From an uncultured Mucilaginibacter sp. (lineage in GTDB: Bacteria; Bacteroidota; Bacteroidia; Sphingobacteriales; Sphingobacteriaceae): a stretch of DNA of 64,000 nt. The notes below the pieces were generated by a model, which made no database searches, had not been told where the DNA came from, and saw only the letters and a list, made by a program, of their open reading frames with translations. The translations under genes and the position numbers were made by a program. Shown here one piece after another: positions 42,962 to 52,790 of this stretch; position 1 is the first letter of the stretch; the number at the start of each line of letters is the position of its first letter. The stretch lies in the NCBI GenBank assembly GCA_903891475.1, contig CAITEP010000020.1, forward strand, positions 1 to 64,000, in the 5' to 3' direction.

Positions 42962-44905
42962 GTGTATAGCTCATCATTACATCAACAAGTTAACGCTTTA
43001 CTTAAAAAAAATAAAATAGCTATTTCTGGTGCCGATAACGAATTTTATGTTCGGATAATTGCAAATGCTGCACCCATTCATAACCTGTACCATGAAATTT
43101 ATGAACACCATCCGAAAGCCAAAGAAGCTTTTTCACAGCTAATTGATGGCATAATAAAGGCCTATATCAATCGTTCGGCTACACTAAAACAAAAGGATAA
43201 AGATAAACCTGCCGATTGGTTTTTGAGTAACCAAATTACCGGCATGAGCCTTTATGTGGATCGATTTTGCGGCAGCCTTAAAAACATGGAGCAAAAGCTT
43301 GATCATTTTAACAGGCTTGGCGTTAATTTGCTGCATCTGCTACCTGTATTTGAAAGCCCTGCCGGAGAAAGCGATGGTGGCTATGCGGTTTCTGATTTTA
43401 GAAAAGTAGATGCCCGCTTTGGTACTTTAGATGATTTAATTTCGCTACAGCAAAAAATGAATGCCGAGGGTATTTATTTGATGCAGGATATTGTTTTAAA
43501 CCATACCTCACGCCAGCACGAATGGGCCTTAAAAGCCAAACAAGGTGATGCCAAGTATCAGGACTATTTTTATATTTACAGTGATAGCTCCATTCCCGAT
43601 GAGTTTGATAGGCACATGCCCGAGATTTTCCCTGAAAGTTCGCCCGGTAACTTTACCTATATACCAGAATGCGGTAAATGGGTGATGACAGTTTTTCACC
43701 ATTACCAATGGGATTTAAATTATACCAACCCGGCTGTGTTTATCGAAATGCTCGATAATGTTTTCTTTTATGCTAATATTGGTGTGGATGTATTACGTAT
43801 TGACGCCCCCGCTTTTATTTGGAAACAAATGGGCACTAGCTGCCAAAACTTACCAAAAGCGCATACACTTTTGCGTTTAATTAAGCAATGCGTACAGGTG
43901 GCTAGTCCGGGTATGGCTATTTTGGGTGAGGCCATTGTTGGTCCAACCGAAATCATGAAATATTTTGGCACTGGCGAGTACAAGGCGCATGAATGCGATT
44001 TTGCTTACAATGCTACCCAAATGGCCTTGCAATGGGATATGCTAGCCACTGGAGATACAAGGGTAATGTTGAACGCGCAGCATGAACTGCTACAAAAACC
44101 TTTAGGTGCCACATGGATTACCTATACCCGTTGTCATGACGATATTGGTTTAGGTTATGATGATGATACCATCAGGGCGGCCGGGTTTAACGCTTATGAA
44201 CATCGTAAATACTTAAAAGAATACTATATAGGCAATACTCCGGGTAGTCCGGCTAAAGGCGCTTTGTTTTCCTCTAATCCAAAAACTGGTGATGCCCGTA
44301 TCAGTGGTTCATTGGCATCATTATGCGGATTGGAAAAGGCTTTGGCCGATAAGGATATATTAGGTATTGATTTAGCCATCCGCAGAATATTGTTGATGCA
44401 AGCGCATAGCTTCTTTTTAGGTGGCGTGCCCATGTTGTTTTATGGCGATGAGCTGGGCTACTGTAATGATTACTCGTACCTAAGCGACCCCGGAAAAAGT
44501 TATGATAACCGATGGATGCACCGGCCAATAATAGATTGGGAAAAAAATAAAAAAATTGATATACCCGGAACTGTTGAGCATAAGATATTTACGGCTACGC
44601 AAAAGTTAATAGCTTTGCGCAAAAAATTAAAAATGGTGGCCGATTATAAAAATATTACTTGGTTGCCAGCCTATAATATCCATGTAGCGGGCTATGTGCG
44701 CGAATTGAAGGGTGAGGTTTTATATGGTATTTTTAATTTTAGCCATCAGCCAGCTTATTTAACTTGGTTTGCTTTTAAAGGTTTGGGTAAGATCCCTGCC
44801 ATTTTATACGACCATTATACAGAGGATGAATACCCAGTAGGGCTGGATAATGAATATTTAATTCTGGAACCCTACGGATTTCATTTATTGGAGCCTCGTA
44901 GCTAA
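42962..44905 (+). CDS. Amylosucrase-like GH13 (GH13_4) enzyme
   Basis: 647-aa protein matching Neisseria amylosucrase in length (636 aa) and motifs: VLRIDAPAFIWKQMGTSC (nucleophile Asp), ILGEAIVGPTEIM (acid/base Glu) and YTRCHDDIGLGYDDD (third Asp). The N-terminal helical domain and the small domain before the barrel are also present. Amylosucrases split sucrose and build an alpha-1,4-glucan with release of fructose; some relatives only hydrolyse sucrose. No signal peptide, so cytoplasmic. GTG 42962 is the only reasonable start, as the next Met is deep in the domain. Neighbours support glucan metabolism. Confidence 0.82.
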   Translation: MYSSSLHQQVNALLKKNKIAISGADNEFYVRIIANAAPIHNLYHEIYEHHPKAKEAFSQLIDGIIKAYINRSATLKQKDKDKPADWFLSNQITGMSLYVDRFCGSLKNMEQKLDHFNRLGVNLLHLLPVFESPAGESDGGYAVSDFRKVDARFGTLDDLISLQQKMNAEGIYLMQDIVLNHTSRQHEWALKAKQGDAKYQDYFYIYSDSSIPDEFDRHMPEIFPESSPGNFTYIPECGKWVMTVFHHYQWDLNYTNPAVFIEMLDNVFFYANIGVDVLRIDAPAFIWKQMGTSCQNLPKAHTLLRLIKQCVQVASPGMAILGEAIVGPTEIMKYFGTGEYKAHECDFAYNATQMALQWDMLATGDTRVMLNAQHELLQKPLGATWITYTRCHDDIGLGYDDDTIRAAGFNAYEHRKYLKEYYIGNTPGSPAKGALFSSNPKTGDARISGSLASLCGLEKALADKDILGIDLAIRRILLMQAHSFFLGGVPMLFYGDELGYCNDYSYLSDPGKSYDNRWMHRPIIDWEKNKKIDIPGTVEHKIFTATQKLIALRKKLKMVADYKNITWLPAYNIHVAGYVRELKGEVLYGIFNFSHQPAYLTWFAFKGLGKIPAILYDHYTEDEYPVGLDNEYLILEPYGFHLLEPRS

Positions 44906-44941
44906 ACATACACGTAAATAATTTGTATCCTATTTATTAAG

Positions 44942-45352
44942 ATGACTTTCAAAATAAACCATATTCAACACATAGGTATCCCTGTTACTAATTTGGAGGC
45001 CTCCAAATTATTTTACCAAAAATTGGGCTTTGAAAGTGTGATGGAATCGGGTTTCGATTATAATGGTGGTAAAGGTAAAGTGGCCATGATGCAAAGTGGT
45101 GATATGATGATGGAAATTTACCAAATGCCTGAGGCCGAATTAGCCGAAATTAAAGCAAGAGGAAATGGCCATATTGACCATGTAGCTTTTGATGTGGATG
45201 ATATTGAGGAGGCATTTAAACAACTGAATGAAAGAGGATTTACTGTTTTAGAACCCGCGCCCGTTTTTCTGCCATTTTGGAAAAACGGCTGTAAATATTT
45301 CAATATCCAAGGTCCTGATGGCGAACGATTGGAGTTTAATCAGATACTTTGA
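44942..45352 (+). CDS. VOC family (glyoxalase-like) protein
   Basis: 136-aa protein with two betaalphabetabetabeta modules. FKINHIQHIGIPVTNLEASKLFYQKLGFE opens the first module, with the first metal-ligand His (INHIQHIG); GHIDHVAFDVDDIEEAFKQL opens the second, and DGERLEFNQIL ends it with the typical Glu. It could be a dioxygenase, lactoylglutathione-lyase-like enzyme or binding protein; no specificity can be read. It follows the amylosucrase gene by 36 bp and may be co-transcribed, but relation to sugar metabolism is unclear. Confidence 0.87.
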   Translation: MTFKINHIQHIGIPVTNLEASKLFYQKLGFESVMESGFDYNGGKGKVAMMQSGDMMMEIYQMPEAELAEIKARGNGHIDHVAFDVDDIEEAFKQLNERGFTVLEPAPVFLPFWKNGCKYFNIQGPDGERLEFNQIL

Positions 45353-45470
45353 TAGTTGGCTATAAATTTCGATAATTAAATACAGGAGTAAGCTATTTAA
45401 GCCTGAAAGATATTTAGTTATCCCAATAATAACAACTATTATTTATCTATAAATAACAAACAGTTTGTCC

Positions 45471-46829
45471 TTACCTAATCGGCTTTGGAAATATCGGCAA
45501 ACTCTCATGTCCATCAGCATCTACCGATTGTACCGCGAATAAATAATTATCTTTGGAATAGGCTAAAGTTGTGTTGTTTTCAGTTACATAAAATTTCTTT
45601 TCCCAATAGGGGCTAATTGTTTCGCGCATTAAAACGTAGTAGCCAGCTGGCTTTTTGCCTGTTTTAGGCGCATCCCATTTTAAGGTGGTTTTATTGGTGA
45701 GTTCTCCGGTTACAATACCAACATTTTCGGGAGGCGCTGGCGCAATTGCAAGGTTTGCTAAAACAGACAGGTTCATGCGTGCTACTTTTTGCGTGTAATT
45801 AAAATCTACAAAATCGGGCAAATCGCCATAGTCAACCCCTTTTTCGGTTCGCACATCTTGATGCTGACGGGTAAAATCCTCATTCATTTCTGTAACTCGC
45901 ACCGCTGTAAACCCTTGTTTCAAAAAGGAGGTATGGTCGCCACCACGTAAGTATCTGTCGCGTCGGTATATCAATTTAACATCCAGTTGGTCAACATAGC
46001 GTTCGCCAATTTCTTTCACATATCGAGCCAACTCTCGCGACGGACTATCATTTTCACCACCAATGGCAATTAAATTAGCTACCATCTTTTTATCATCATT
46101 CGCTATGGAAGGCACACCCTCGCTAAATACCCGAACACTGCGGTTGTCTTTTAAATCGGTTTCCATACCATGGGTATTGCCAACAATATCATTATTCAAC
46201 ATGGCATCAACATTCCATCCTTCCACTTTGGCACGTTTGGCAACATTCGCGGAGCCATATAGTCCCTGTTCTTCTCCTACTACACACGTAAAAATAATGG
46301 TAGCAGGAAACGATTTTTTAGCCATCACGCGCGCCAATTCCATCGATACGGCTGTGCCCGAAGCATCATCATTGGCACCCGGCTCAAAACCATTGGGGTT
46401 CATCACATCAGTCCTGCGCGAATCAAAATGCCCCGAAACTATATAAACCCTTGTATCATTCGGGTCGGTACCTTTTAAGGTGGCTATTACATTTTTTAAA
46501 AGAAAAGGCTTATCAATCCTTTCGCCTTTTGGTTGCGTAAAAGTATCCAATTGAACTTTCATGCGCCCACCCGATAATTCCGCGTACTTTTCCAATTCAG
46601 TCTTTATCCAATTACGCGCGGCACCAACCCCTTCCGTTTTGCTCGTGGTATCGCCCAAGGTATGGCGCGATTTAAAACTTACCAGTTTGCGGATAATGGC
46701 TTCAATATTCTTAGCCGAAACCTCATCCACCATTTTTTTAATCACCGAATCTTGTTTTATAACGGTTTGAGCCATTAAAGAGGTTGTAATGAATGCCAGT
46801 AAAAAAAGTAAGGTATATTTCATTTTCAT
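45471..46829 (-). CDS. Exported M28-family zinc aminopeptidase
   Basis: 452-aa secreted peptidase (signal MKMKYTLLFLLAFITTSLMAQ). Zn-binding and catalytic residues are in place: VSGHFDSR (His), GANDDASGT (bridging Asp), VVGEEQGLYGS (catalytic Glu then Zn Glu), LNNDIVGN (Asp) and RGGDHTSFLKQGF (His). Residues from about 355 form a C-terminal fibronectin-like domain (NVGIVTGELTNKTTLKWDAP). It probably releases N-terminal amino acids from peptides in the periplasm or outside. It interrupts the glucan locus on the opposite strand and is not obviously linked to it. Confidence 0.93.
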   Translation of the reverse strand: MKMKYTLLFLLAFITTSLMAQTVIKQDSVIKKMVDEVSAKNIEAIIRKLVSFKSRHTLGDTTSKTEGVGAARNWIKTELEKYAELSGGRMKVQLDTFTQPKGERIDKPFLLKNVIATLKGTDPNDTRVYIVSGHFDSRRTDVMNPNGFEPGANDDASGTAVSMELARVMAKKSFPATIIFTCVVGEEQGLYGSANVAKRAKVEGWNVDAMLNNDIVGNTHGMETDLKDNRSVRVFSEGVPSIANDDKKMVANLIAIGGENDSPSRELARYVKEIGERYVDQLDVKLIYRRDRYLRGGDHTSFLKQGFTAVRVTEMNEDFTRQHQDVRTEKGVDYGDLPDFVDFNYTQKVARMNLSVLANLAIAPAPPENVGIVTGELTNKTTLKWDAPKTGKKPAGYYVLMRETISPYWEKKFYVTENNTTLAYSKDNYLFAVQSVDADGHESLPIFPKPIR

Positions 46830-47015
46830 TTTGATTAGAAGGTAATTTTAATTCCTAATTAAATATTGATTGATAGCTTTATGGGGTTCATTGTAAATGA
46901 CGATAAGATAGTAGATTTTTTAAAATGAATGATAGCGGTTTTATAGTTTAATTCAATTTGTTGTTAATAAATTATATTAAAGCCCTTTCATAACTTCAAT
47001 TAAGAAAATCTCAAA

Positions 47016-47217
47016 AATCCCATAGGGATTAAACCTTTGTAGGACTAAAGAAGAAGGCATCTTTGCGCGGCCTTGCCGTGCTACCCTTAAACAATTTTAG
47101 GGTTAACAAGCTAAAACCAATCACTTGTGCAGCTTACAAGGCGTTTAGGGGTAGACCGCCAAAGGCGGACATTAAAAACCTTTAAAATATTTTCTACAAA
47201 GGTTTTGACCCTACAAG
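47016..47217. repeat. Structured intergenic element with outer complementary arms
   Basis: In the 488-bp spacer 46830-47317: hairpin AATCCC/GGGATT (47016-47030) directly followed by AAACCTTTGTAG (47031-47042), whose exact complement CTACAAAGGTTT is at 47194-47205. Between them is hairpin CCGCC/GGCGG (47156-47168) and an imperfect ACCCTTAAA/TTTTAGGGT stem. The layout (short AATCCC palindrome next to a long closing arm) matches the element at 5220. No coding ORF seen. Confidence 0.65.
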
Positions 47218-47260
47218 GCAAATTGTCATTTTTCTTATGCATATTTTGGGTTAAATAAAA

Positions 47261-47287
47261 AAGTCCGGAGGGGATACCTCCAGACTT
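47261..47287 (-). terminator. Terminator of the phosphoglucomutase gene
   Basis: Stem AAGTCCGGAGG / CCTCCAGACTT (one mismatch) with loop GGATA; on the minus strand it is followed by TTTTTT, 31 bp past the stop codon of the mutase gene. Confidence 0.85.
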
Positions 47288-47317
47288 TCAGTATTATCCT
47301 TCAACCAAACTAAAAAC

Positions 47318-49054
47318 TTAAACTCCTAAATCCTTAATTATGGTATCAATTTTCAATTCAAGTTGTCTGTCGGTTTCCTGATAGGCTGCCGCATTGGCCA
47401 GTTTACCATTTACGCTGCAATAAAATTTAATTTTTGGTTCGGTGCCGGATGGTCTGGCTGATATGATGCTACCATCCGCGGTAATAAATTGTAACACATC
47501 CGATGTCGGCAATTCAATATTACTGGTTTTTCCAGTTACCAAATCGGTTTCTACGCGCTTTTCATAATCTTTTAAAGTGATAACTTTTGAGCCACCCAAG
47601 TTAACCGGCGGGTTGGTCCTAAATTTCTCCATCATCTCCTTAATCTCTTCCGCTCCAGATTTTCCTTTTTTGGTAATCGAAATTAATTTTTCCTTATAAA
47701 AGCCATACTGAACATAAGTATTAATCAATGCCTCGAATAAGCTAGTGCCTTTGTCTTTATAATATGCCGTCATCTCGGCAATAAACGCGCTCGATACTAC
47801 GGCGTCTTTATCCCTCACCAATTCGCCAATCAAATAGCCATAACTTTCTTCGCCACCGCCTATAAAGGTTTGTTTGCCTTCAAACTTGGTCATTAGCTCG
47901 CCTATGTATTTAAAACCAGTTAAGGTATTATAGCAGGTTACATGCTTTGCTGCCGCAATGGCATCAATTAAGTTCGTGGTTACGATGGTTTTTACAATGT
48001 ATTCTTTGCCAGTTAGTTTTCCTTTTTCTTGCCATGCGGATAATAGGTAATTAATCAGCATGCTACCTGTTTGGTTACCGTTTAGCAATACAAATTCATT
48101 ATCAAGGTTTTTAACGGCAATACCTACACGGTCGGCATCCGGGTCGGTTGCCAGTACCAAATCGGCATCTACTTCTTTGGCTTTTTTCAGGGCAAGAGTA
48201 AGCGCTTCCTTTTCTTCGGGGTTTGGATAAATTACGGTTGGGAAATTACCATTGGGGGTAATTTGTTCATCCACCAAAATAACATTCTCAAAACCAAACC
48301 TTTTTAATGCCTGTGGTACCAAAGTAATACCTGTACCATGTATAGGCGAATAAACAATTTTAAGGTCTTTTTGTCTTTTTATAGCCTCCGGCGAAACTGA
48401 TAAGGCGGTGATTTTTTCTAAGTATTGCTCGTCAATTTCTTCCCCTATCTCTTCAATATTGGCATCAACCCTGGTAAACTTTACCTCATCAATACTTTTT
48501 ATGGCCGCAACCTCGTCCATTACCGCGGTATCAGCCGGACTAACAAACTGCCCGCCATCGGCACCATAGGCTTTGTAGCCATTGTATTCTTTAGGATTAT
48601 GCGAGGCTGTGAGCATTACCCCGCTTTTACAACCCAATACACGTACAGCGAAAGAAAGTTCTGGAGTTGGCCTTAGGGCTTTAAAAAAGTAAACATGTAT
48701 GCCATTTGCCGAAAAAACCTCGGCAGTGATGCGAGAAAAAAGTTCGGCATTGTTACGACTATCATGTGCTATAGCTACCTTGATTTTTTCGCCGGGATAT
48801 GTTTTTTTCAGGTAGTTGGCTAGGCCTTGTGTAGCCGCGCCTATGGTGTATTTGTTGATACGGTTGGTGCCATTGCCCATAATGCCACGCAAACCACCCG
48901 TGCCAAATTCAAGGTCGCGGTAAAACGAGTCGGTTAGTTCGGTATATGCTTTTTCATCAAGCAGCTTTTGAATTTCATTTTTTACTTCCTGGTCATAGCT
49001 ACCCTGTAGCCACGAATTTATTTTTTGCAGTACGGCTGGTTCTAACTCTTGCAT
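47318..49054 (-). CDS. pgcA: Alpha-phosphoglucomutase / phosphomannomutase family enzyme
   Basis: 578-aa cytoplasmic mutase interconverting alpha-glucose-1-phosphate and glucose-6-phosphate. The active-site phosphoserine loop is MLTASHNPKEYNGYK, the metal loop is ATDPDADRVGIAV, the sugar-binding loop GGEESYGYLIGE, and the phosphate-binding C-terminal loop ARPSGTEPKIKFY. The length (578 aa) and early GTGGLRGIMG favour the PgcA/PGM2-like subgroup. In this locus it could process the alpha-G1P from glucan turnover, while PgmB handles beta-G1P from maltose phosphorylase. It is transcribed opposite to the amylase genes. Confidence 0.93.
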   Translation of the reverse strand: MQELEPAVLQKINSWLQGSYDQEVKNEIQKLLDEKAYTELTDSFYRDLEFGTGGLRGIMGNGTNRINKYTIGAATQGLANYLKKTYPGEKIKVAIAHDSRNNAELFSRITAEVFSANGIHVYFFKALRPTPELSFAVRVLGCKSGVMLTASHNPKEYNGYKAYGADGGQFVSPADTAVMDEVAAIKSIDEVKFTRVDANIEEIGEEIDEQYLEKITALSVSPEAIKRQKDLKIVYSPIHGTGITLVPQALKRFGFENVILVDEQITPNGNFPTVIYPNPEEKEALTLALKKAKEVDADLVLATDPDADRVGIAVKNLDNEFVLLNGNQTGSMLINYLLSAWQEKGKLTGKEYIVKTIVTTNLIDAIAAAKHVTCYNTLTGFKYIGELMTKFEGKQTFIGGGEESYGYLIGELVRDKDAVVSSAFIAEMTAYYKDKGTSLFEALINTYVQYGFYKEKLISITKKGKSGAEEIKEMMEKFRTNPPVNLGGSKVITLKDYEKRVETDLVTGKTSNIELPTSDVLQFITADGSIISARPSGTEPKIKFYCSVNGKLANAAAYQETDRQLELKIDTIIKDLGV

Positions 49055-49175
49055 AACAATATACTTATAGGTTTTTTTGAGGCTTTTATCATTTCAAATA
49101 TCATAATAAAAATTGTTTTTAAGCCTCTATGTAAAAATTATCATTAAAAAAATACAAAAACATTTTGACCGGGTT

Positions 49176-49865
49176 TTAAACCATTTCCTCTTTTTGTATA
49201 AAATAGAAATGCAGATAAGTCCGAGTAACAAAACCAAGTCTTTCGTAAACTTGTATAGCTCGGTGGTTATCATGCCTCACGTGTAAAAATGGAATTCCTT
49301 CCTCGTTCAAAATACGGTTGATATTAAATTTTAAAATTTGACTGGCGTAACCTTTTCCCAAGTAATCAGGGTGGGTACAAATGGCGCTAATTTCTTGGTA
49401 GGGTTTTGGGTGGAGACGTTGGCCACCCATGGCAACTAATTGCCCAGCCTCAAAAACGCCAAAGTAATTGCCAAAATCTATGGTGCGCTCGTCAAAGGGT
49501 CCTGGTTTGGTCAATTTGGTAAGCTCCAGCATTTGCGGTATATGTACATCCGCTAAAGGTTGAAGTTGGTTATTTCCTAAATCAAACCGTTTTTCAGCAT
49601 TATAAACCATTTGGAGGCATTTAACATACCTTATTAATTTCCATCCTTTAGGAGTATCCAGTTCAATGTCCGAAATAAATCCTACTGGTTTGTTAGTGGT
49701 TAAAGTATTAGCAAGAATTTTAAAGTTATCGGCCGAATTTTCCTCCAATCCCACAAAAGGGGAAACCTTCGAATCAAAATATTTTACCTTTTCATTGCCG
49801 TAGGCGAGGTTTTTATTGCCCGAAACCAGCGCGTGCCAAACAGGATTGTTTAAAGGAAGTTCCAT
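49176..49865 (-). CDS. GNAT acetyltransferase (FR47-like)
   Basis: 229-aa acetyltransferase. The GNAT core is C-terminal: EISAICTHPDYLGKGYASQILKFN, motif A for acetyl-CoA (LGKGYASQIL), then FLHVRHDNHRAIQVYERLGFVTR, motif B. The N-terminal half (NPVWHALVSGNKNLAYG) lacks a GNAT signature, as in the FR47 group with a duplicated or degenerated first domain. Substrate is unknown. It lies 121 bp upstream of the phosphoglucomutase gene on the same strand. Confidence 0.87.
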   Translation of the reverse strand: MELPLNNPVWHALVSGNKNLAYGNEKVKYFDSKVSPFVGLEENSADNFKILANTLTTNKPVGFISDIELDTPKGWKLIRYVKCLQMVYNAEKRFDLGNNQLQPLADVHIPQMLELTKLTKPGPFDERTIDFGNYFGVFEAGQLVAMGGQRLHPKPYQEISAICTHPDYLGKGYASQILKFNINRILNEEGIPFLHVRHDNHRAIQVYERLGFVTRTYLHFYFIQKEEMV

Positions 49866-50009
49866 AGCTGCAAACCTAAATAATGTATTTACATTTTAAA
49901 ATCAAAGATTCATAAAAAAGGAATACTTTAATTTGATGTGGAACTTCTATTCCAATTTATTTTTTATTACTTCCTGAGCATAATTATTTGAAATTAATAC
50001 CCTGAATTA

Positions 50010-50028
50010 TTTTTTTACGCTAAATTTG
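50010..50028 (+). promoter_or_regulatory. Probable promoter region of the SusA-like amylase gene
   Basis: A perfect -7 box TAAATTTG (50021-50028) lies 58 bp before ATG 50087, overlapping a word TTTTTTTACGCTA that recurs upstream of pgmB. No good -33 TTTG at normal distance. Confidence 0.5.
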
Positions 50029-50086
50029 AAACTTATATTTTATTATAATCTTAAGTTACCCAATTATACCTCAATATAAAATTTTT

Positions 50087-51937
50087 ATGAAAAAAGTTAC
50101 TGCCTTAACAGCTTTTTGCCTGTTAGTTTCCTTTGTCACATTTGCACAAATGCCGGCAATGGAGCGTGTTGAACCAATGTTTTGGTGGGTTGGCATGCAC
50201 AATCCTAATTTGCAATTAATTGTACATGGCAATAATATCAGCACCCGCGAAGTGCAGTTAAGTTACCTGGGTGTAAAACTGGTTACGGTACACAAGGTGG
50301 AGAACCCTAATTATTTATTTATCGATCTAAGTATATCTTCAATCGCAAAAGCAGGAACGTTTCCAATAAAATTTATAAAAGCCGGGGAAGCACCTTTGGT
50401 ATATAATTACGTGCTAAAGGAGCGCGATAAATCGGCCAATAGGGCACAAGGCGTTACCAGTAAAGATTTGATTTACTTGCTGATGCCTGATCGTTTTGCC
50501 AATGGCGATACTACCAACGATTCGTTTAGTAATATGCATGAAGTTGGCGTAAATCGTAGCCAAATGTATAAGCGCCATGGTGGCGATATTCAAGGGGTAA
50601 TGGATCATTTGGATTATTTGAAAGACCTAGGTGTAACCGCCATTTGGTTTACCCCCGAAATTGAAAACGATGAACCCAATGCCTCTTACCATGGCTATGC
50701 GGTTACCGACCATTATAAGGTGGATCAGCGTTTTGGTACCAACGAACTTTACAAGCAATTTGTAGACAAATGCCACAGCCTTGGCTTAAAGGTGGTGAAG
50801 GATTTGGTACATAACCATGCCGGCACTGAAGGTTATACCATTGCCGATATGCCAATGAAAGACTGGGTGCACCAATGGCCCACTTACACCACTTCAAACT
50901 TTAGGGATGCCGCGGTGATGGATCCGTACGCGGCACCGTCCGATCGTAAAAAAATGTTGGATGGTTGGTTTGATAGGCGCATGGCCGATATGAACGAGAA
51001 TAACCCTTATGTGCAAAACTTTTTGACCCAAAACCATATTTGGTGGGTAGAATATGCCGGGGTTGATGGTTTTCGTTTAGATACTTACCCATACAACGAT
51101 CCTGCCTATATGGCTAAATGGGCGCAGGATGTACAAGCAGAATTCCCTCACCTATCTATTTTTGGCGAAACCTTGGTATGGTCGGCTACTAACCAGGCAT
51201 TCTTTACAGGGGGTAATACCGTAAACCGAGGTTTTGATACCCATTTGCCCGGAGTAACCGATGGCGTGGTTAAAGATGCCATTTACGAGGCTTTGAATGG
51301 CAATAATGGTTGGACAGATGGTGTTAACCGACTTTATTCTGTGCTAGCGCAGGACTTTTTGTATAAAGATGCTTCCTTAAATACCATATTTTTAGATAAC
51401 CATGATATGAGTCGTGTTTTCTCGGTAGTGGGCGAAAATGTGAGTAAATATAAATCGGCCATGGCCATGTTGCTAACCTTAAGAGGGGTACCACAAATGT
51501 ATTATGGCGATGAAATATTAATGAAGAATTTTTCGAACCCTGATGGGCTGGTAAGGTCTGATTTTCCGGGCGGATGGCCTGGCGATAAGGTAAATAAATT
51601 TACCGAGCAAGGGCGAACCCCTGCCGAAAACGACGCTTTTAATTATGTGCGCAAATTGGCAAACTATCGTAAAAATACCACCGCCTTGCAAACAGGTAAA
51701 CTTATGCAGTATATACCCGAAAACGGTATTTATGTATACTTTAGGTATGATGCCGCTAAAACAGTGATGATGATTTACAATAGTTCGGAAAACGACCAAA
51801 AACTAAAAACCGATAGGTTTACCGAGCAACTAAATGGAGCCAAAAAAGCCATCAATGTTATTACCGGCGAGGCGGTTGATTTGAAGGAATTGAATTTGGC
51901 TGATAAATCGACCCTGGTGCTCGAAATTGTTAAATAA
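50087..51937 (+). CDS. susA: Exported alpha-amylase/neopullulanase (SusA-like GH13)
   Basis: 616-aa exported enzyme, the same size as Bacteroides SusA (617 aa). Signal peptide MKKVTALTAFCLLVSFVTFAQ; residues 24-110 form an N-terminal cyclomaltodextrinase-type beta-sandwich; the barrel starts at YLLMPDRFANGD. Catalytic residues are in GVDGFRLDTYPY (nucleophile), FGETLVW (Glu) and TIFLDNHDMSRVF (Asp). A beta-rich C domain ends the protein. It would cut starch, pullulan or maltodextrins in the periplasm to maltose/maltotriose, feeding the transporters and maltose phosphorylase nearby. The symbol is by similarity; the SusCD receptor genes are not in this window. Confidence 0.9.
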   Translation: MKKVTALTAFCLLVSFVTFAQMPAMERVEPMFWWVGMHNPNLQLIVHGNNISTREVQLSYLGVKLVTVHKVENPNYLFIDLSISSIAKAGTFPIKFIKAGEAPLVYNYVLKERDKSANRAQGVTSKDLIYLLMPDRFANGDTTNDSFSNMHEVGVNRSQMYKRHGGDIQGVMDHLDYLKDLGVTAIWFTPEIENDEPNASYHGYAVTDHYKVDQRFGTNELYKQFVDKCHSLGLKVVKDLVHNHAGTEGYTIADMPMKDWVHQWPTYTTSNFRDAAVMDPYAAPSDRKKMLDGWFDRRMADMNENNPYVQNFLTQNHIWWVEYAGVDGFRLDTYPYNDPAYMAKWAQDVQAEFPHLSIFGETLVWSATNQAFFTGGNTVNRGFDTHLPGVTDGVVKDAIYEALNGNNGWTDGVNRLYSVLAQDFLYKDASLNTIFLDNHDMSRVFSVVGENVSKYKSAMAMLLTLRGVPQMYYGDEILMKNFSNPDGLVRSDFPGGWPGDKVNKFTEQGRTPAENDAFNYVRKLANYRKNTTALQTGKLMQYIPENGIYVYFRYDAAKTVMMIYNSSENDQKLKTDRFTEQLNGAKKAINVITGEAVDLKELNLADKSTLVLEIVK

Positions 51938-51995
51938 AAATATTTTTTTAATGGCATAATGCGGGATATTATTTTGCAATTAAATTAAAAATATC

Positions 51996-52008
51996 TTTTT
52001 TTACGCTA
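51996..52008 (+). promoter_or_regulatory. TTTTTTTACGCTA word upstream of pgmB
   Basis: Identical 13-mer to the one at the SusA-like gene promoter (50010-50022), about 85 bp before the pgmB start. Similar shorter words appear elsewhere (TTTTACGC at 58335), so specificity is uncertain. Confidence 0.35.
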
Positions 52009-52090
52009 TAAAATTATTACAATTTGTAAGCATCCTAATAGGTAAACTAATTTGCCTATCATGTTATCAAATAATTAAAATTGCTTTAAA

Positions 52091-52741
52091 ATGAGTATCA
52101 TAAAGGCTTGCATATTTGACCTCGACGGTGTTATTGTTGATACCGCGGTTTATCATTATAAAGCATGGAAAAGGTTAGCCAACGAACTTGGTTTCGACTT
52201 TACAGAACACGATAACGAAAAACTGAAAGGCGTTAGTCGCACCCGCTCGCTCGAATTGATATTAAAATGGGGAGGTGTAACCAAAACTGCCGCCGAACAG
52301 CATGAACTGGCAACCCGCAAAAACCAATGGTATGTGGATATGATTAACCACATGACGCCTGATGAAATTTTACCCGGAGCCAAAGAGTTTTTAGAAGCCT
52401 GCCGCAATGCGGGAATAAAAACCGCGCTTGGTTCGGCCAGTAAAAATTCAATGATGATTTTGGATAAAACAGGACTGACGCATTTATTTGACGTGGTGAT
52501 TGACGGAAACAAGGTAAGCAAGGCAAAGCCCGACCCCGAAGTGTTTCTGAAAGGAGCGGATGCCTTAGGTGTTGACCCTGCGGAATGTGTGGTTTATGAA
52601 GATGCCATAGCAGGCGTTGAAGCTGCCATTAAAGGCGGAATGAAAGTGGTTGGCATCGGCTCGCCCGAGGTACTAGGTGAGGCAAACTTGGTATTAAACG
52701 GATTAAATGAAATGAGTTTGGAAAAGCTAAATAATCTTTAA
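52091..52741 (+). CDS. pgmB: Beta-phosphoglucomutase
   Basis: 216-aa HAD-superfamily enzyme converting beta-glucose-1-phosphate to glucose-6-phosphate. Motifs: FDLDGVIVDTAVYH (nucleophile and acid Asp), KLKGVSRTRSLEL (substrate/phosphate loop typical of beta-PGM), LGSASKNS (motif II Ser), KAKPDPEVF (motif III Lys) and VVYEDAIAGVEAA (motif IV). It is directly followed by the GH65 maltose phosphorylase, whose product is beta-G1P, the classic pgmB-mapA pair of maltose catabolism. Confidence 0.95.
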   Translation: MSIIKACIFDLDGVIVDTAVYHYKAWKRLANELGFDFTEHDNEKLKGVSRTRSLELILKWGGVTKTAAEQHELATRKNQWYVDMINHMTPDEILPGAKEFLEACRNAGIKTALGSASKNSMMILDKTGLTHLFDVVIDGNKVSKAKPDPEVFLKGADALGVDPAECVVYEDAIAGVEAAIKGGMKVVGIGSPEVLGEANLVLNGLNEMSLEKLNNL

Positions 52742-52790
52742 AAAGGATATAAAAAAACCAAAAGGCATATTAATATATTATTGATTAAAT

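Noticed and set aside
49079-49127. GAGGCTT ... AAGCCTC inverted repeat upstream of the phosphoglucomutase gene
   Set aside because: Only 7-bp arms with a 35-bp spacer in AT-rich sequence; could be chance.
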